A stretch of DNA of 64,000 nt, from NCBI GenBank assembly GCA_948474755.1, contig CAOLHI010003128.1, positions 62,001 to 126,000 of the forward strand, given 5' to 3'. Made by a program: the position numbers and the translations under genes. Positions within the stretch are counted from its first letter, which is position 1. Each line of letters starts with the position of its first letter. Of this stretch, positions 11,581 to 22,728 are shown piece after piece. Under the pieces are notes generated by a model. That model did no database searches and was not told the DNA's origin. It saw nothing but the letters and a program-made list of their open reading frames with translations. The DNA is from Ctenosaura bakeri. Its lineage: Eukaryota > Chordata > Lepidosauria > Squamata > Iguanidae.

Positions 11581-11941
11581 CAGTGAGTTTCCAAGGACTC
11601 AGAAAAGCAGAAAAAGGGAGAAAGAAAGAGAGGAAGATCCTTGCAGCAGAAACTAACAACTGCCTCTAAAACTAATCATATTTTCCACTCCTTTTTAATT
11701 TAATAAAAAAAAAACCTCACTATCAACTTTACGTCCACTAAATGATTGATTCTCTAAGAACTGGGCTGCTGTAAAGTGAAGCGCCAAAAGTTTTTTCTGT
11801 ACTGTAAAGCTAAGAAAACTATGAAATACCATTGAAAGAAAGGGAAGTTATTTCTGAGTAAATGAACTTAGAACTGGGCTAGAAATAGCTGGCAGTGTAG
11901 TTGTAAAACATATGCATTCAGTCATGAATCACACTGAGTTC

Positions 11942-12041
11942 AATGATTCTATCATAAATACTTTGTGGAATGCAACCAGATTCTTCCTTAATCATCCATA
12001 GCCCCATAGAAGATTGTCATCCAAATGGTAACAGAGACAAA
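11942..12041. repeat. 100-bp segment duplicated at 16666-16765
   Basis: The segment starting 'aatgattctatcataaatac' aligns without gaps over its full 100 bp with 16666-16765. The first 60 bases are nearly identical and the last 40 more diverged. In both places the next base is the start of a palindromic MITE. See the paired copy at 16.7 kb. Confidence 0.8.
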
Positions 12042-12225
12042 GGTCATTTCTACACTAGACTTCTACTTTCAACATCCTATGGAATCCTGGGGTTTTCAGT
12101 TTAGGGGGGCCTTTAGAATTCTCAGCCAGAGAGCTCTTTGGCCTCAGGAAACTGCAAACCCCAGAATTCCACAGGAGGTTAAAAGCAGAATAATAGCACA
12201 CTAACAGTGTAGTGAAGAAATGGAC
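12042..12225. mobile_element. Palindromic Harbinger-like MITE (TSD AAA)
   Basis: The arms start GGTCATTTCTACACTAGAC on the left and end AGTGAAGAAATGGAC on the right. They contain 'ccactttcaacatcc'-type and 'aattctcagccagagagctc' blocks. AAA flanks both ends (12039-12041 and 12226-12228). The left arm has lost the 'tgttatagtgctattattcc' section. The copy is non-coding and could fold into a long hairpin. Confidence 0.8.
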
Positions 12226-13584
12226 AAAGTGTTTAACTCAGTAGCCAGAAGTGTAATGAGGGAAAGAAGTCAGAGGGATACTTCCATGGCACAGGTCACA
12301 CATCCCTTTAACATGTCATCAGTGGAACCACACAGATGTACAGAAGGAACCAAGACGTGGATACAGATGTGGGAATTTATCCCTGAATGTATTGGAAACT
12401 CCTGGCACGGGGCGGGGGGAGAATCAGGGTTCAGAAATCACAGCAAACCCCAGAAATTCATGAGAAATTGTCCAAAGCATGGGGCTCATTTTATGGATAT
12501 CTTTTAAAAACCCTGATACATACAGGTATAACTCTTGCTAAATCCTGAACCTTTTGGACAGTCTGGAGAAGCTTTCAGAGATAAATGGACAAACAAAGAT
12601 GGGTAATGGTTAATTAATACAGACACTTAAGCATACTTATTTGAAAAGGTGAAATTCGCTCCAGCTTAATGTTCAATAGACGTCAGTTAGTAGTAACCAA
12701 GCACATTTAAATCAAGTGACTGCAATTCATAAAAGAAAGAAAGAAAGAAGAAAAGCCATTTGAGTTTAATAGCAAGTGACAGTTTAGTTCAGTCACAATT
12801 AAAATCAACCTGGTTTATTTCCTCCATTAGTAGCAACATATTCCCCTTAAGTTCATATAGGGTTAAGTTTGTCATCCTTGGAGATTTCCTAATGGCTCCT
12901 GTTATCTAAACTTTGATTCATAATGGTGGCTGTGTATTATATTTTCAATGCCCATCTTCAGACGTATTAGGATGTGAAGTGGATTTGACAGGAGAGGAAT
13001 ATTTCTTTTCTCTTCTGAAGTGCCCCATGAGGGTTTTCAGCTGGCGACCTCCCCAGACCTCGCCTTTGCATTAGACTTATTGTCCTGAGAGAAGATTCAG
13101 TTAAAGCACCCAATTCATTTCATATAGTGCTCTTCAGTTCATCCGCCGCTGTGGCCTAACTTCTACAATTTTGTTAGGAATGCTCTCTTGGTTTTGCTTG
13201 ATGGTAAACGATTATTCTATCATTGGAGCTAAATGCAGTCGTATCAAGTGCTGGTCGGCTACCGTGAACTAGTTGTTTTCCCATGCTCTGTGCCTGTTAT
13301 CTGGATAAATTGTTCACCATCTGATTAAATAAAAAGGCAAAGTGGAAAAAAGGCTCCCACCAGGTTGTTGCCTTCTAATATGCTAGATTATACCTTGACC
13401 GTCCGAGGGCAGAGAGATGGTGCAAGATCAAAGGCAGGACTCCAAAGAAGGACTGATCACCTTGAAATAAGATGGAAATGTGCACCAGATGGAACTAACT
13501 TATTGAAGATGACCATTGGTCTCTTTAACCCAGCATTGTCTGCACTGGGACTTCAGAATCTTGGATTGAGCTCTGCCTTTCTAA
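12226..13584. other. Mostly unique DNA with a conserved-looking block at 12790-13330
   Basis: There is a short GAAA repeat near 12735-12755. From about 12790 to 13330 the sequence is repeat-free. It keeps CpGs ('atccgccgctgtggcc', 'gctaccgtgaactag') amid balanced composition, which suggests possible constraint. No splice-flanked open exon is evident. Confidence 0.35.
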
Positions 13585-13786
13585 GGCTATTTCCACCCTA
13601 CACTGTTATAGTGCTATTATTCCACTTTCAACATTCTGTGGAATCCTGGGGTTTGCGATTTAGGAAGGGACCTTTAGAATTCTCAGCCAGAGAGCTCTTT
13701 GGCCTCAGTAAACTACAAAGCCCAGAATTCCACAGGATATTGGAACTGGAATAACAACACTATAACAGCGTAGGGCTGAAATGGCC
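13585..13786. mobile_element. Palindromic Harbinger-like MITE (TSD TAA)
   Basis: It starts GGCTATTTCCACCCTACACT and ends GCTGAAATGGCC, flanked by TAA on both sides (13582-13584 and 13787-13789). The two arms are complementary over most of their length ('gtgctattattccactttca' against a decayed mate). TAA is the classic PIF/Harbinger target triplet. Confidence 0.85.
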
Positions 13787-13944
13787 TAAGTCTAATGTCT
13801 CAGATCCTTTTAAACAGAAATGCCAGGTGCTGCAACAATTCTGCATAAGAAATATGGGCTGATATACAACTGTTCCTCCCTGACTCAAGCGAGGATTTTT
13901 ACCACTAAAGAATCAAGCAGAATTTTTATGTTTAAAAGGGTCTG

Positions 13945-14175
13945 TCTATACTACACAGCTATAGCAGTGTGATACCATGTGTGGCTCCCTTCCAATGGAA
14001 TCCTGGGATTTGCACTTTGGTTAGGTACTTAGAATTCTCTGTTAGAGAGCTTCAGGGCCTTCCTTGAACTACAGGACTCTTTTAGGAGAGAATTATAGTA
14101 GAATCCCTCACCAAACAAATCTGTAGGATGGAGTCATGATAGAGTGGTATCCGACTGCTATAATTATGTACGGTA
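13945..14175. repeat. Diverged inverted-repeat MITE, related family
   Basis: It has 'ctacacagctatagcagtgt' near the left end and 'gactgctataatta' near the right end. Between them are 'aatggaatcctgggatttgc' and 'tctgtaggatggagtc'. The organisation matches the copies at 21.9, 30.2, 31.2 and 47.6 kb. No clean target duplication was found. Confidence 0.55.
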
Positions 14176-14303
14176 CTAAAGGTAAATTCCAGAAACTGTA
14201 TTTAAACAAGCTTGTTTTGAACTTCTAAGTCTCTCTGTCCCTTATGCTCTGTCTGTACTGTTGTGCTCTGGTATTAGGTCTTTTTGTCTTGATATGTGAC
14301 AAA

Positions 14304-14505
14304 GGCCGTTTCCACGCTACACTGTTAAAGTGCTATTATTCCACTTTCAACTTCCTGTTGAATTCTGGGGTTTGTACTGTAGTGAGGACAAAGAGCTCTC
14401 TGGCTGAGAATTCTAAATGTCCCTCCCTAAACTGCAAATCACAGGATTCTATAAGATGTTGAAAGTGGAATAATAGCACTAGAACAGTGTCGTGCAGAAA
14501 TGGCC
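14304..14505. mobile_element. Palindromic Harbinger-like MITE (TSD AAA)
   Basis: It begins GGCCGTTTCCACGCTACACT and ends GTCGTGCAGAAATGGCC. AAA lies outside each end (14301-14303 and 14506-14508). The arms pair over about 90 bases, and the central block reads in the 'ctctctggctgagaattcta' orientation. Confidence 0.85.
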
Positions 14506-14548
14506 AAAATCCGTAGTACTTTTTCTTCTTGTGAGCAACCTTGTACTC

Positions 14549-14611
14549 ACAGAGGGTAACCCTAGGGTTGCCATAAGTCAGAAATGACTTGAAAGCACAC
14601 AACAACAGCAA
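14549..14611 (+). mobile_element. SINE 3' tail fragment
   Basis: Only the last 60 bases are present: 'ggttgccataagtcagaaat', 'gacttgaaagcacacaacaa' and 'cag'. This is the shared BovB-type tail. It lies between the MITE at 14304 and the GC-rich MITE at 14647, which shows how packed this block is. Confidence 0.75.
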
Positions 14612-14646
14612 AGTCCTGCAGAGGCTCTGAGTTCCAGAAAGCGTAA

Positions 14647-14991
14647 GCCCTTTCCACACCTATCTTTTCTCGGCGCTGAAATGAGGGGATCACGCAAGCA
14701 GCCTCCAGCGAGAGACTCTTGCATCCCTGCTGCTTCAACTCTGCATGAGCTGCCTGCTCCCAAGCAGATAGCATGAGACCCCTGCCTCTTCCTTTCGCAG
14801 CACAGCCTGGGAGTTTCCCAGGCTGCGCTGGGGCAGGAAGCGCAACTGTTGCAGCTCCAGAGGCTCCACACGCACGGCAAGTGTACGCAGGGTCCTGTAG
14901 CAATGCGCGATTGTGCACCATTTTTGACTCCTCACAATCATGCGACACTCCAGGCACCCTTTCGCATGGCAAATGCCATGCAAAAAGGACC
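14647..14991 (-). mobile_element. GC-rich Harbinger-like MITE, copy B (TSD TAA)
   Basis: It is flanked by TAA on both sides (14644-14646 and 14992-14994). The left end is GCCCTTTCCACACC and the right end GCCATGCAAAAAGGACC. Relative to the copy at 59.9 kb it is inverted. The centre keeps the hairpin 'cagcctgggagtttcccagg'. Open frames here come from the CpG-rich interior and are not genes. Confidence 0.75.
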
Positions 14992-14994
14992 TAA

Positions 14995-16549
14995 AACTCA
15001 CTAGGTGTTGAAAAAAAGAGGGGGAAGGGTTGTTGAATTTGTGTTCTTCTTATGAGTAAGCAGAGGTCTCTGCTTCATGCACTGTTGTGGAAGGCAGAAT
15101 ACTTAACAATCTGGACTTTTGCTCTTACAGCTACTACTATAAGAATCGAGACACCTTGCATCTGAATGCCTGTCACTGTGGTACACACACAGACCCATAG
15201 ATGACCATTAGGGAAAGCAAGGATGCTGAGTTGGAGAGCCCCTTGGTCAGATCCAGTAGCATTCCTTGTTGCCTTCATTAACTGTGGCATAATTCTGAAC
15301 AGGACTTTTCTTATCCCTTTAAAAAAAATTTTCTTTTGAATCTCAATCATTCATCTCATTGGGGTTCTAGAATGAGCTGCTCAGAAACATTTTCTTTAGC
15401 TAAAAGTTCTAGTTTGCTGCCATCTGCTGAAAAATTCCAAAAATCTTAGCACAAGGTGTGTGTGTGGAATATCAGTAATTTTGTTTATTTCTTCATCCCA
15501 CTGCACAATCAGATTGCTCTGGTGCACAGCAGGTGCAGACTAAGAAATTAAAGTCAAGCTAGTGTTTCAGATTTTGTATTTAGCCTGTGGTTGAGAGCAA
15601 AGAAAAACTCTAGGGAAGGGGGGAAAAAACAGGAACTCTTGGCCTAGTCAGATTCCCATCCAAGCCACTAGACCAGTTTTAGCATTTGTTATCACAAATG
15701 TACCCATATAAATGGCGTTAAGGGCTAGAGAGAAAAAATGCAGATGGATTTCAGTAAAAACCAACTAACAACCAGCAAGAGGACCAAGGTAATCAATGGC
15801 TGGTTTTATACATGCCTGTATGCATCCTTGAATACCAATGGGTGAATCTGATCCCTTGCTAATCAACATGGTAATGAACAAGAAATGTGGTAATATGTGT
15901 TACATCCCTCTGAACTAGGCTAAGAAGGAATCAAATGCCCAATGCAGCTTCCGTCCAGATTTCTTTGTGAGATGGAAACATGGTTTGTTTTGTGATGACA
16001 AAGGGTTTCATGTTTTCATCTGTCACATTGCCCCTTTGCACCACGTTGCATCTGTGCAGCTGCCGACTTGTAAATCAACAAAACAGAATACAATCAGCAC
16101 TGAAGGAGAACTAAAACATTTAGCTCACATCTTAAGCAAGCTATACCTTCTTTCTCCCCTCTATAGTAGTGACAAAACAAACAAACAAAGAAAAGCATTT
16201 TTTAACCTATTATGAAGCTTCATTGTATCCTGAATTTTACACATTTTGGTTTAAATCCAACTTTTTGTCCCAGTTTGCTAGACCCATATAATTAAATGTT
16301 GATTGGTAAATCCATGTTTATGTAAATCTCCTTGATTTAATGGGTCTAATCTATTTGGAACTAGCTATTGGGTCTAAGCCTATAAATTCAAGTTTAATAA
16401 ATATTGTTTAAAAGTTAAATTGTTTAATCGTTTAATTTAGTTAAAAATGGAATGGAATTCACTGGAAGCAATTATTCATTAAAAGCCTGCTTGAACAAAA
16501 CAACCTTTGCCTGCCAATGAAAAAAAAAAGTTCTGTCATACTGAATCAG
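14995..16549. other. Unassigned DNA
   Basis: No gene is recognised. A piece at about 16320-16385 ('atttaatgggtctaatctat', 'ttggaactagc') resembles the reverse of the AGTCCCAACTAG repeat found at 33.4, 46.9 and 55.2 kb. The rest is AT-rich single-copy-looking sequence. Confidence 0.4.
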
Positions 16550-16550
16550 A

Positions 16551-16664
16551 GGCATTTCTACCCTGCACTGTCATAGTGTTATTACTCCCCTTTCAACATC
16601 CTATGGAATTCTAGGATTTGCAGTTTAGGGAGGGACATTTAGAATTCTCAGCAAGAGAGCTGTT
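16551..16664. mobile_element. Truncated palindromic MITE (left arm only)
   Basis: It starts GGCATTTCTACCCTGCACTG and runs through 'tttagaattctcagcaagag'. It then stops abruptly at 'agctgtt', where the duplicated 100-bp segment begins. The right arm is absent at this junction. Confidence 0.75.
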
Positions 16665-16665
16665 G

Positions 16666-16765
16666 AATGATTCTATCATAAATACTTTGTGGAATGCAAC
16701 CAGATTCTTCCTTAATCGTCCATAACCCTATAAAAATATATCATGTAAATGGCAAAGAGGCCAAA
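16666..16765. repeat. Second copy of the 100-bp duplicated segment
   Basis: It is the ungapped partner of 11942-12041. It starts directly at the broken edge of a truncated MITE and runs into a complete MITE at 16766, exactly as the first copy does at 12042. Sequence outside the shared unit does not match. Confidence 0.8.
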
Positions 16766-16968
16766 GGCCTTTTTTTGCACTAGACTGTTCTAGTACAATT
16801 ATTCCACCTTCACCATTCCATGGAATCCTGGGGTGTGCAGTTTAGAGAGGGGCCTTTAGAATTCTCAGCCAGAGAGCTCTTTGGCCTCAGTAAACTACAA
16901 ATCCCAGACTTCCACAAGATGTTGAAAGTGGAATCATGGCACTATAACCTTGCAGTGCAGAAAGGCCC
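16766..16968. mobile_element. Palindromic Harbinger-like MITE
   Basis: It begins GGCCTTTTTTTGCACTAGAC and ends TGCAGTGCAGAAAGGCCC. AAA lies on the left, but TTA lies on the right. The unmatched flanks suggest that recombination, not simple transposition, made this arrangement. Confidence 0.8.
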
Positions 16969-19910
16969 TTAGTATTCTTATAAATTATCCTGGCCACATT
17001 TTAATTTTAATTCATTAACCACTTTAAATTCATATTCAACAACACAAACAAGTCTAGACAACAAAATCCAACATGTTATAATAACTAGGTATACAGAGAG
17101 ATCTGATAGCAAAAGCAGGAAGTTGTCTTGTATTGAGTCAGATCATTTTTCTAATTTAGGGCTCTCTATGACTGGCAATTGTTTTTCACAGTTCCAAACA
17201 GAAGTACTTCCTAGTTCTGCCTGGAGATGCCAAATATAGATTGGACCTAGTGTAGAGATGTGGAGCAATCTTGCCATTAGGGAGATTCTAGCGGAGACTG
17301 GCTGTGTGAGACAGCCATGTCGTGAGGACTCTCCAAGCTTCTCAAGAATTCTTACTTTCAACATGAGTCTGAGACTGCAGATTTACGTTGTGATTCCCAC
17401 AATTTCTGTAAAACATTTGTGCTTCAATTGACTGTCTCTGAGCTAAACAGGTGGGCTTTTTTCTCTATGTGAAGCTAACCACAATCAAAAGCACAAAAAG
17501 ATGAGCTGATTGATGACAAAGACACAGCCTGCCCTATGTTACTATTTTTTCTAATCCATGGAAGAGAGGAAGTTTTATTGCATGTTTCCACTTTAGAGAA
17601 ATGTGCAAAACTCTTTCTTGAAAATGCAAAATCTCTGTAAGACCAAGGCTGGGATCTTGTTGGCAACATGTTCACAGGTGTGATTGCAAATACCTCTGTA
17701 TGTGTTCTTTTTGGTTGTTGTGGTAGAAGTATTCGGCACCTTTGTCTGCAATAACCTCCTCCCCATTCAACCTACCTGCCTATCGTGGGGTTACTCCCTA
17801 CAACTATATAGTGACCAGGGAAAGATGGAAGGTGGCCAGACTGGCAAGCTGTGTTCCTGCAACAATCTGCAGAAAGAAAAAGACATCCTCTTATATCTCT
17901 TGAGGGTCTCCTGGGGGACTAGAAAAATGATGTTGACTTCCTACAGTTGGCTGCAGAAACACAGCTGTTTGCTGCCTTATCCATTAGGACTTTAGGGACA
18001 ATGCCCGGGCCCTACAAAAAAATTAGAGCCTACAAAAATAGGATTTTAGGGCATAGGAAAACATCTTAGTGGTATCTCAAGGCAAGATGGAAAGTTGAAT
18101 ACAAGAGTGTCTGGAGCCTAAGAAAGCCTTAACGTGGTCCTACAGTTGTCCTCTGGCCATGGTGGGCAACCAGCCTAAAGACAGATAGATTGAGTGCATG
18201 AGAACTGAGGAAGTTACATAGTTGCATAGTTATGTATGACAAAGCTTTATGCTTAACCACTTCAGCCAACTGAAGTCTCTGAGGTTGTCTGGAGCAAAGG
18301 GTTGCTTTAGGGCCACGGAGCATCCTGGTGGATTTCAGCACTGATGCCATCATTTTGTGTTTGACTTTCAGAAAGTAGTGTCAGGTTGACTTGGCTTCCC
18401 TGACAGGTTATCCTAAAGCCATTCCAATGATATGTAGTATTTTGATTTTTGAGATCATATAATGTCATGTAATTTGTCATGCATTCTCATATCATGTTAT
18501 TTGCAATGTGGTGCTTTGCTGTTTGATGCTGTGTAACACTTCGAACAAAAGGGGCTGAGAGGGGATGATGGAAAATGAATGAGAAAACAGTGTTTTGGAA
18601 ACAAAAGGATGGTAGTCTACCAAATCTTGATGAGAGGAGAACAAAGGCAGTTTCAAGGTCACAGTGTTGGCTGGTGGGACGTAAGCCTGAAAAAGGAGTT
18701 GTTTTTATTAGCTGCTAAATAGGGGGCATGTGCATACAAATTTGCAACATTACTGCTTATAAGATACTGTAAATCCAATAGAGCTTTTAGTCTTGGCAAT
18801 TGCTGTTACTGTGAAATTCCTGAATAAAGCTTTTGCAAACTTCTTAGCTGAATTTCTGGAACTAGAGTTATCCTGTACGTGATAGGTAGCCAAATGATTT
18901 TCTAATCCTGCCTGCTTGCCACGAAGAACAGAATGACCACACAGACAGCTTCAGGAGGGAGGGAGCTTTGAGCGCTGCCGAGAGAGGAAGGGAATACCAA
19001 CTCCTGTAGTTCCCAAAAACGTGCCTTCCCTATGCATTTCCACATGTTATCTCCCTAAGAGAATTCTGTTCATAGTTTCCCACTGCTTTAAATTCCTTTC
19101 CTCCTTTGCATTAGTGATATACACAAGGACTTTTAGAAATCATTGCCCCCTCCAAAGCCATTGTGATGTTGCTGAACATATGTATGTGTAGAGTTCTTGG
19201 CTGGTGCTCCACTGACGCATATGTATTCTCCTACACACTGGTAAAGCACAACACAAAAAGAATTGTGTTGCAACCACATGTGTTGTCACATCAAGATTGC
19301 CATTTTCTGTATGCCTTATGTTTCATCCTCATCAAAAAATATCTTCATGGGAGCATATCATGTGCACAATTTCATTTCCCCCATTGTGCCCCAGGATACT
19401 TTGTCACTGACCTTAAAGAGTTTATCTTAAAGAAAAGGAGAATCCAATGAGAAATTTCTGAAATAACATGAAGTTCAATTATCAGTTCTATCACTCATGG
19501 TTTAAATTGAAATAATGGCTTCTTATCCCACTACAGATGTTAATTAACTTATGAGTCCTAGGAGGTTTATGAACTTGCAGGAGTTACTGTAATTACTTTA
19601 TATACACCTGTGCTTATTTTTTTTGCTGTTTGCATTTCTTGTTTGTTATTCTTCACTGACTTCACAGTTACTTTTTTTTCTTTTTCTCACTCCAACTCTG
19701 TGTGTTTGCTATAAGAGTTTGGAAAAGTAACTTTCTGAACAACTGTTCCTAGAATCCTCCAGCCAGCTTTGAAATCCTGAAAACTTTGTTCATAAAAGTT
19801 CACTTTTCCAAGCTCTGTCCCTGTCCTTTATTGGTATGCTGTGCCAGTCCAGGAGAATATTCTCTTTTTGTCAACTTAAGATCTGATAAAGTTGACTATG
19901 TACCTTTCCG
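16969..19910. other. Long stretch without recognised genes
   Basis: I see no credible exon or RNA gene. Around 19500-19620 there is an AT-rich block ('gttaattaacttatgagtcc', 'ctgtaattactttatataca') that could be regulatory, though composition is the only evidence. Other open frames are short and unrecognised. Confidence 0.4.
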
Positions 19911-20320
19911 CACCTTACCTTCTTCTGTCGCTGGGGTGCGGGGATTGCGCGAGCAACCTCCAGAGAGAGGCTCTCACATCCGGGGTCCTTCAGCTCTGCA
20001 CAAGCTGCCTGCTTGCCTGAGAGCCCCAACTCTTCCTTCTGCAGCACAGCCTGGGAGTTTCCCAGGCTGTGATGGGGTAGGAAGCACGATCGGCGTAGCT
20101 CCGGAGGCTCTGCATGCCAGGTAAGTGCACGTGGGGCCCAGGAGCAATGAACGATCGCGCACCATTTTCAGCTTCTAGCCGAAAATGAAAAGGTGCATGA
20201 TAGGCACCTGCCGGCCCCTGGAGCATCGTGCGATTGTGAGTGCGTCATGCAGATCACTCCTCACAATCACACGACGCTCCAGGTGCCCTTTCACATGGAA
20301 AATGCCGTGTGAAAAGGGCC
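19911..20320 (-). mobile_element. GC-rich Harbinger-like MITE, copy C
   Basis: The left end is CCTTTCCGCACCTTACC, with its first two bases eroded. The right end is CCGTGTGAAAAGGGCC, followed by TAA. The interior holds a self-complementary pair around 'ttcagcttctagccgaaaat' and CpG-rich blocks shared with copies A, B and D. It is opposite in orientation to copy D. Confidence 0.75.
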
Positions 20321-21517
20321 TAAGATTCACAAAAAACTTGAGCCATTGTTAATCTTTAAGGTGTTCTTTGTGTGTGCTCACACATGCACACACATGCTCA
20401 TATAATAGGTGTTTCTTGATTTTTCATTATTTTTACTGAACACATTTGTTTAAAACTCCTCCTAAAATACAGATATCCAAAACAAGAAATCTGCTCCCCA
20501 CTAATAAAATCTCACAATTAAACTTAGGAGATATGACTACAAACCTGTGCATAGTTATCTGAGAGTAAGCTCCACTTGACTCCTGCTTTTTTGACTGCAC
20601 TGTTCAACTTGTAAAACACACTGAGCTTTAACAAAAGACTTTCAGCTGGTGGAAATGCAGCCTCCAGCTTTTAATTAGAAATCCAGAGAACCTTGCAAAG
20701 AAATGCCATTTAAGTTGCTAGCATGAAGTAGGAGCTTCATCAAATATCAATTCTTTGCTTGATTATTTTCTTCATGATCTCAGTACTGTACTAATCTGCT
20801 GCAAGCAATGGTAAAGCTTGAAAGTCTCATTATCATATATCCTCCAACTGTATTTATTTGGCACAGACTGTTGAAGTTAATCCTCTGTCTTCCCACTTTT
20901 TCAGATGCTTTAGGAATGTCCCTGTTTTTCTCTTCTTTTCCTACTTCCCACTTTGCCCTAAGCTGACTACAACTGATCCAAACTGAATTCAGACTGCAAG
21001 AATCATCCAACCACAATAAGCTCATAAGGGAGGTTAGGAGAGAATCAGGTGGAATCTCTCCCTTCCCAGCATGCTTGAGCAAAAGCAAACTGCCACAGCC
21101 TTTCCTGGCTAGTGTATTCTTCCACATTAAAATGTGCCATCCTGAGCACATTCTAGTGCCTTTTGGTGATATATGCCCCAGTTTCATTGTCAAATGTTGG
21201 AAGATATTTATGACCACATTCACTGGCCAAATGAAAGGATCCCTCAATCAAGAACATTGTATGATTGTTCTGGCTTTGAGTCTAAAGAAAGTCCAGGAGC
21301 TGCATTTGCCTGTCTTCTCTTCCTAGTATCGAGAACCTGGTAGTTTTTAGCTAACACAGAAATAAGGAAAGACATGCATGAACTGAAACTTGCAAATGCA
21401 CAGTGATTTGTTCAAAATTCAGGAACAGTAATAACAATGGCTCAGTGCTGAAGAATTCATAATACATTGGCTCCATCTTAGAAATGAAACTAACATCTCT
21501 TTCACACCACAGGAATA
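20321..21517. other. Unassigned DNA
   Basis: A short fragment near 20540-20600 ('ttatctgagagtaagctcc') resembles a dispersed amniote repeat that often carries 'acttctgagtagacatg'. The rest, including the 155-codon minus-strand open frame at 20780-21247, has no recognisable domain. Confidence 0.4.
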
Positions 21518-21915
21518 CAGTTGGCCCTGTAGTGAGGTGAGGCATAGTGGGGTGAACAGACAACAAGGGTTCAAACCAGATCAGAGAAAGGAGAGGGAAA
21601 GGGAGTGGGTTAGCATGATGATCCTATACTTCCTCTCTCTCACCCATCTCCTTCCATGGGTGTTGGGGGGGGCATTGGTGATTGTGGTGCTGTGAAATCA
21701 GGCTGCAAGCTGTCCTTAGCTAGCCAGGCAGTGGCTGGTGGAGGAGGAAAAGGACCACAGGCAGGATTTTAAAGGGCTGCATGGCCTGATCTAAGCCTCC
21801 AAGAAGGAAGGTTGCCCTGGAAAGAATGGCCCGAGGTGAGCAGGACAAGAGTTGAAGAAACTTGCAAATAATCAAATCCATGAAAGTCAAATCCATAAAT
21901 GTGGAGGGCTGACTG
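21518..21915 (-). mobile_element. Tigger/mariner-like MITE flanked by TA, copy 2
   Basis: Ends are CAGTTGGCCCTGTAG and ATGTGGAGGGCTGACTG. TA lies at 21516-21517 and 21916-21917. The interior reads 'ccaggcagtggctggtggag' and 'gattttaaagggctgcatgg', the reverse complement of the interiors at 6.8 and 61.4 kb, so it is inverted relative to them. It has no coding capacity. Confidence 0.8.
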
Positions 21916-21917
21916 TA

Positions 21918-22078
21918 TAGGATTATAAAATCAGTTTTAACTGCCATAGCTCCATTTGTGAGGTATTCTGAATTCTCTTCCAGAGAGCTGTAGTGGTTTA
22001 CCATGCTACAAATCCCAGGGTTCCCTGGGATGCAGTCATGGCGGTTAAAATAGTATCAAGGTACTATAAATGTCTAGT
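21918..22078. repeat. Diverged inverted-repeat MITE
   Basis: 'cagttttaactgccatagct' on the left and 'gcagtcatggcggttaaaat' on the right are complementary. A central 'ctacaaatcccagggttcc' is shared with related copies. It abuts the TA-flanked element on its left. Confidence 0.55.
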
Positions 22079-22103
22079 GGGGGGGGGAATACTCAGATAA
22101 TGA

Positions 22104-22250
22104 AAACCTTCTGGGTGACCTTGGGCAAGTCACACTTTCTCAGCCTCAGAAGAAGGCGAAGGCAAGCCCCCCTCTGGACAAATCTTGCCACAAAAAGGCC
22201 ATAAGGTTGCCATAACTTGGAAACAACTTGAAGGTACACAACAAGTAATG
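22104..22250 (+). mobile_element. tRNA-derived SINE, 5'-truncated
   Basis: The copy enters at 'ctgggtgaccttgggcaagt' and continues through 'ctctggacaaatcttgcc'. It ends with the tail 'ggttgccataacttggaaac', 'aacttgaaggtacacaacaa'. The tRNA-derived promoter boxes are missing. Confidence 0.8.
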
Positions 22251-22297
22251 AACATACATCGAGTGCCGCTGATAATTGATAGGACCTAAATATCTTA

Positions 22298-22502
22298 AAG
22301 GCCCCAGATCCTGTTTGATCTTGGAAACTAAATTTCAGCTCTAGTTCGTACCTGGGTGGGAGACCACCAATGAATCTCAGGTGCTGTAGGCAGTATTTCC
22401 AAAAAAGGAACTGGCAAAATCATCTCTGAGTATTCCTTTACCTAAGAAAACCCCTGTGAAATTCATGAGGTTGCCATAAGTCAACAGGCAACTGGAAGGC
22501 AG

Positions 22503-22505
<3 letters not shown>
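22298..22505 (+). mobile_element. 5S-rRNA-derived SINE with BovB-like tail
   Basis: The head resembles vertebrate 5S rRNA in order: 'agatcctgtttgatcttgga' (5S: GATCTCGTCTGATCTCGGA), 'aactaa', 'gtacctgggtgggagaccac' and 'ggtgctgtaggc', the 5S 3' terminus. This covers the internal pol III control region (A box, intermediate element, C box). After it come a body and the tail 'aggttgccataagtcaac', 'aggcaactggaaggcagata'. It is a chimaeric SINE of the SINE3 kind, not a functional 5S gene, because a tail is attached and the core is mutated. Confidence 0.8.

Positions 22506-22535
<30 letters not shown>
22506..22535. repeat. (AC)15 microsatellite
   Basis: This is a pure dinucleotide run directly after the 5S-SINE tail, so it probably grew from the simple-sequence 3' end of that element. 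Confidence 0.9.
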
Positions 22536-22536
<1 letters not shown>

Positions 22537-22728
22537 ACTGCTAATTTGCAAGTAGCTAGAGGGCCTGGGGCCAAAAGAAACTCCCTGAGGCGCATCACCC
22601 AATTTCATGGAATGAGAAACATAAAAGGAAACAATGGTTGATGTAATAGGAATCACTGGCAGTCCCCGCAATGGGAGGTGGTATCTAATTGCTGGCTAGG
22701 CTTTACAGGTATAAACTAATTAATGACT

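Noticed and set aside
14562..14972. Overlapping minus-strand frames up to 136 codons
   Set aside because: They fall in the second copy of the same MITE plus a SINE tail, and their composition follows the repeat.
20780..21247. 155-codon minus-strand frame in unique DNA
   Set aside because: No recognised motif, no clear splice sites or promoter, and composition like the surrounding noncoding DNA.
22298..22400. Possible functional 5S rRNA gene
   Set aside because: The core is mutated and fused to a SINE body and tail, so it is a SINE head and not an rRNA gene.
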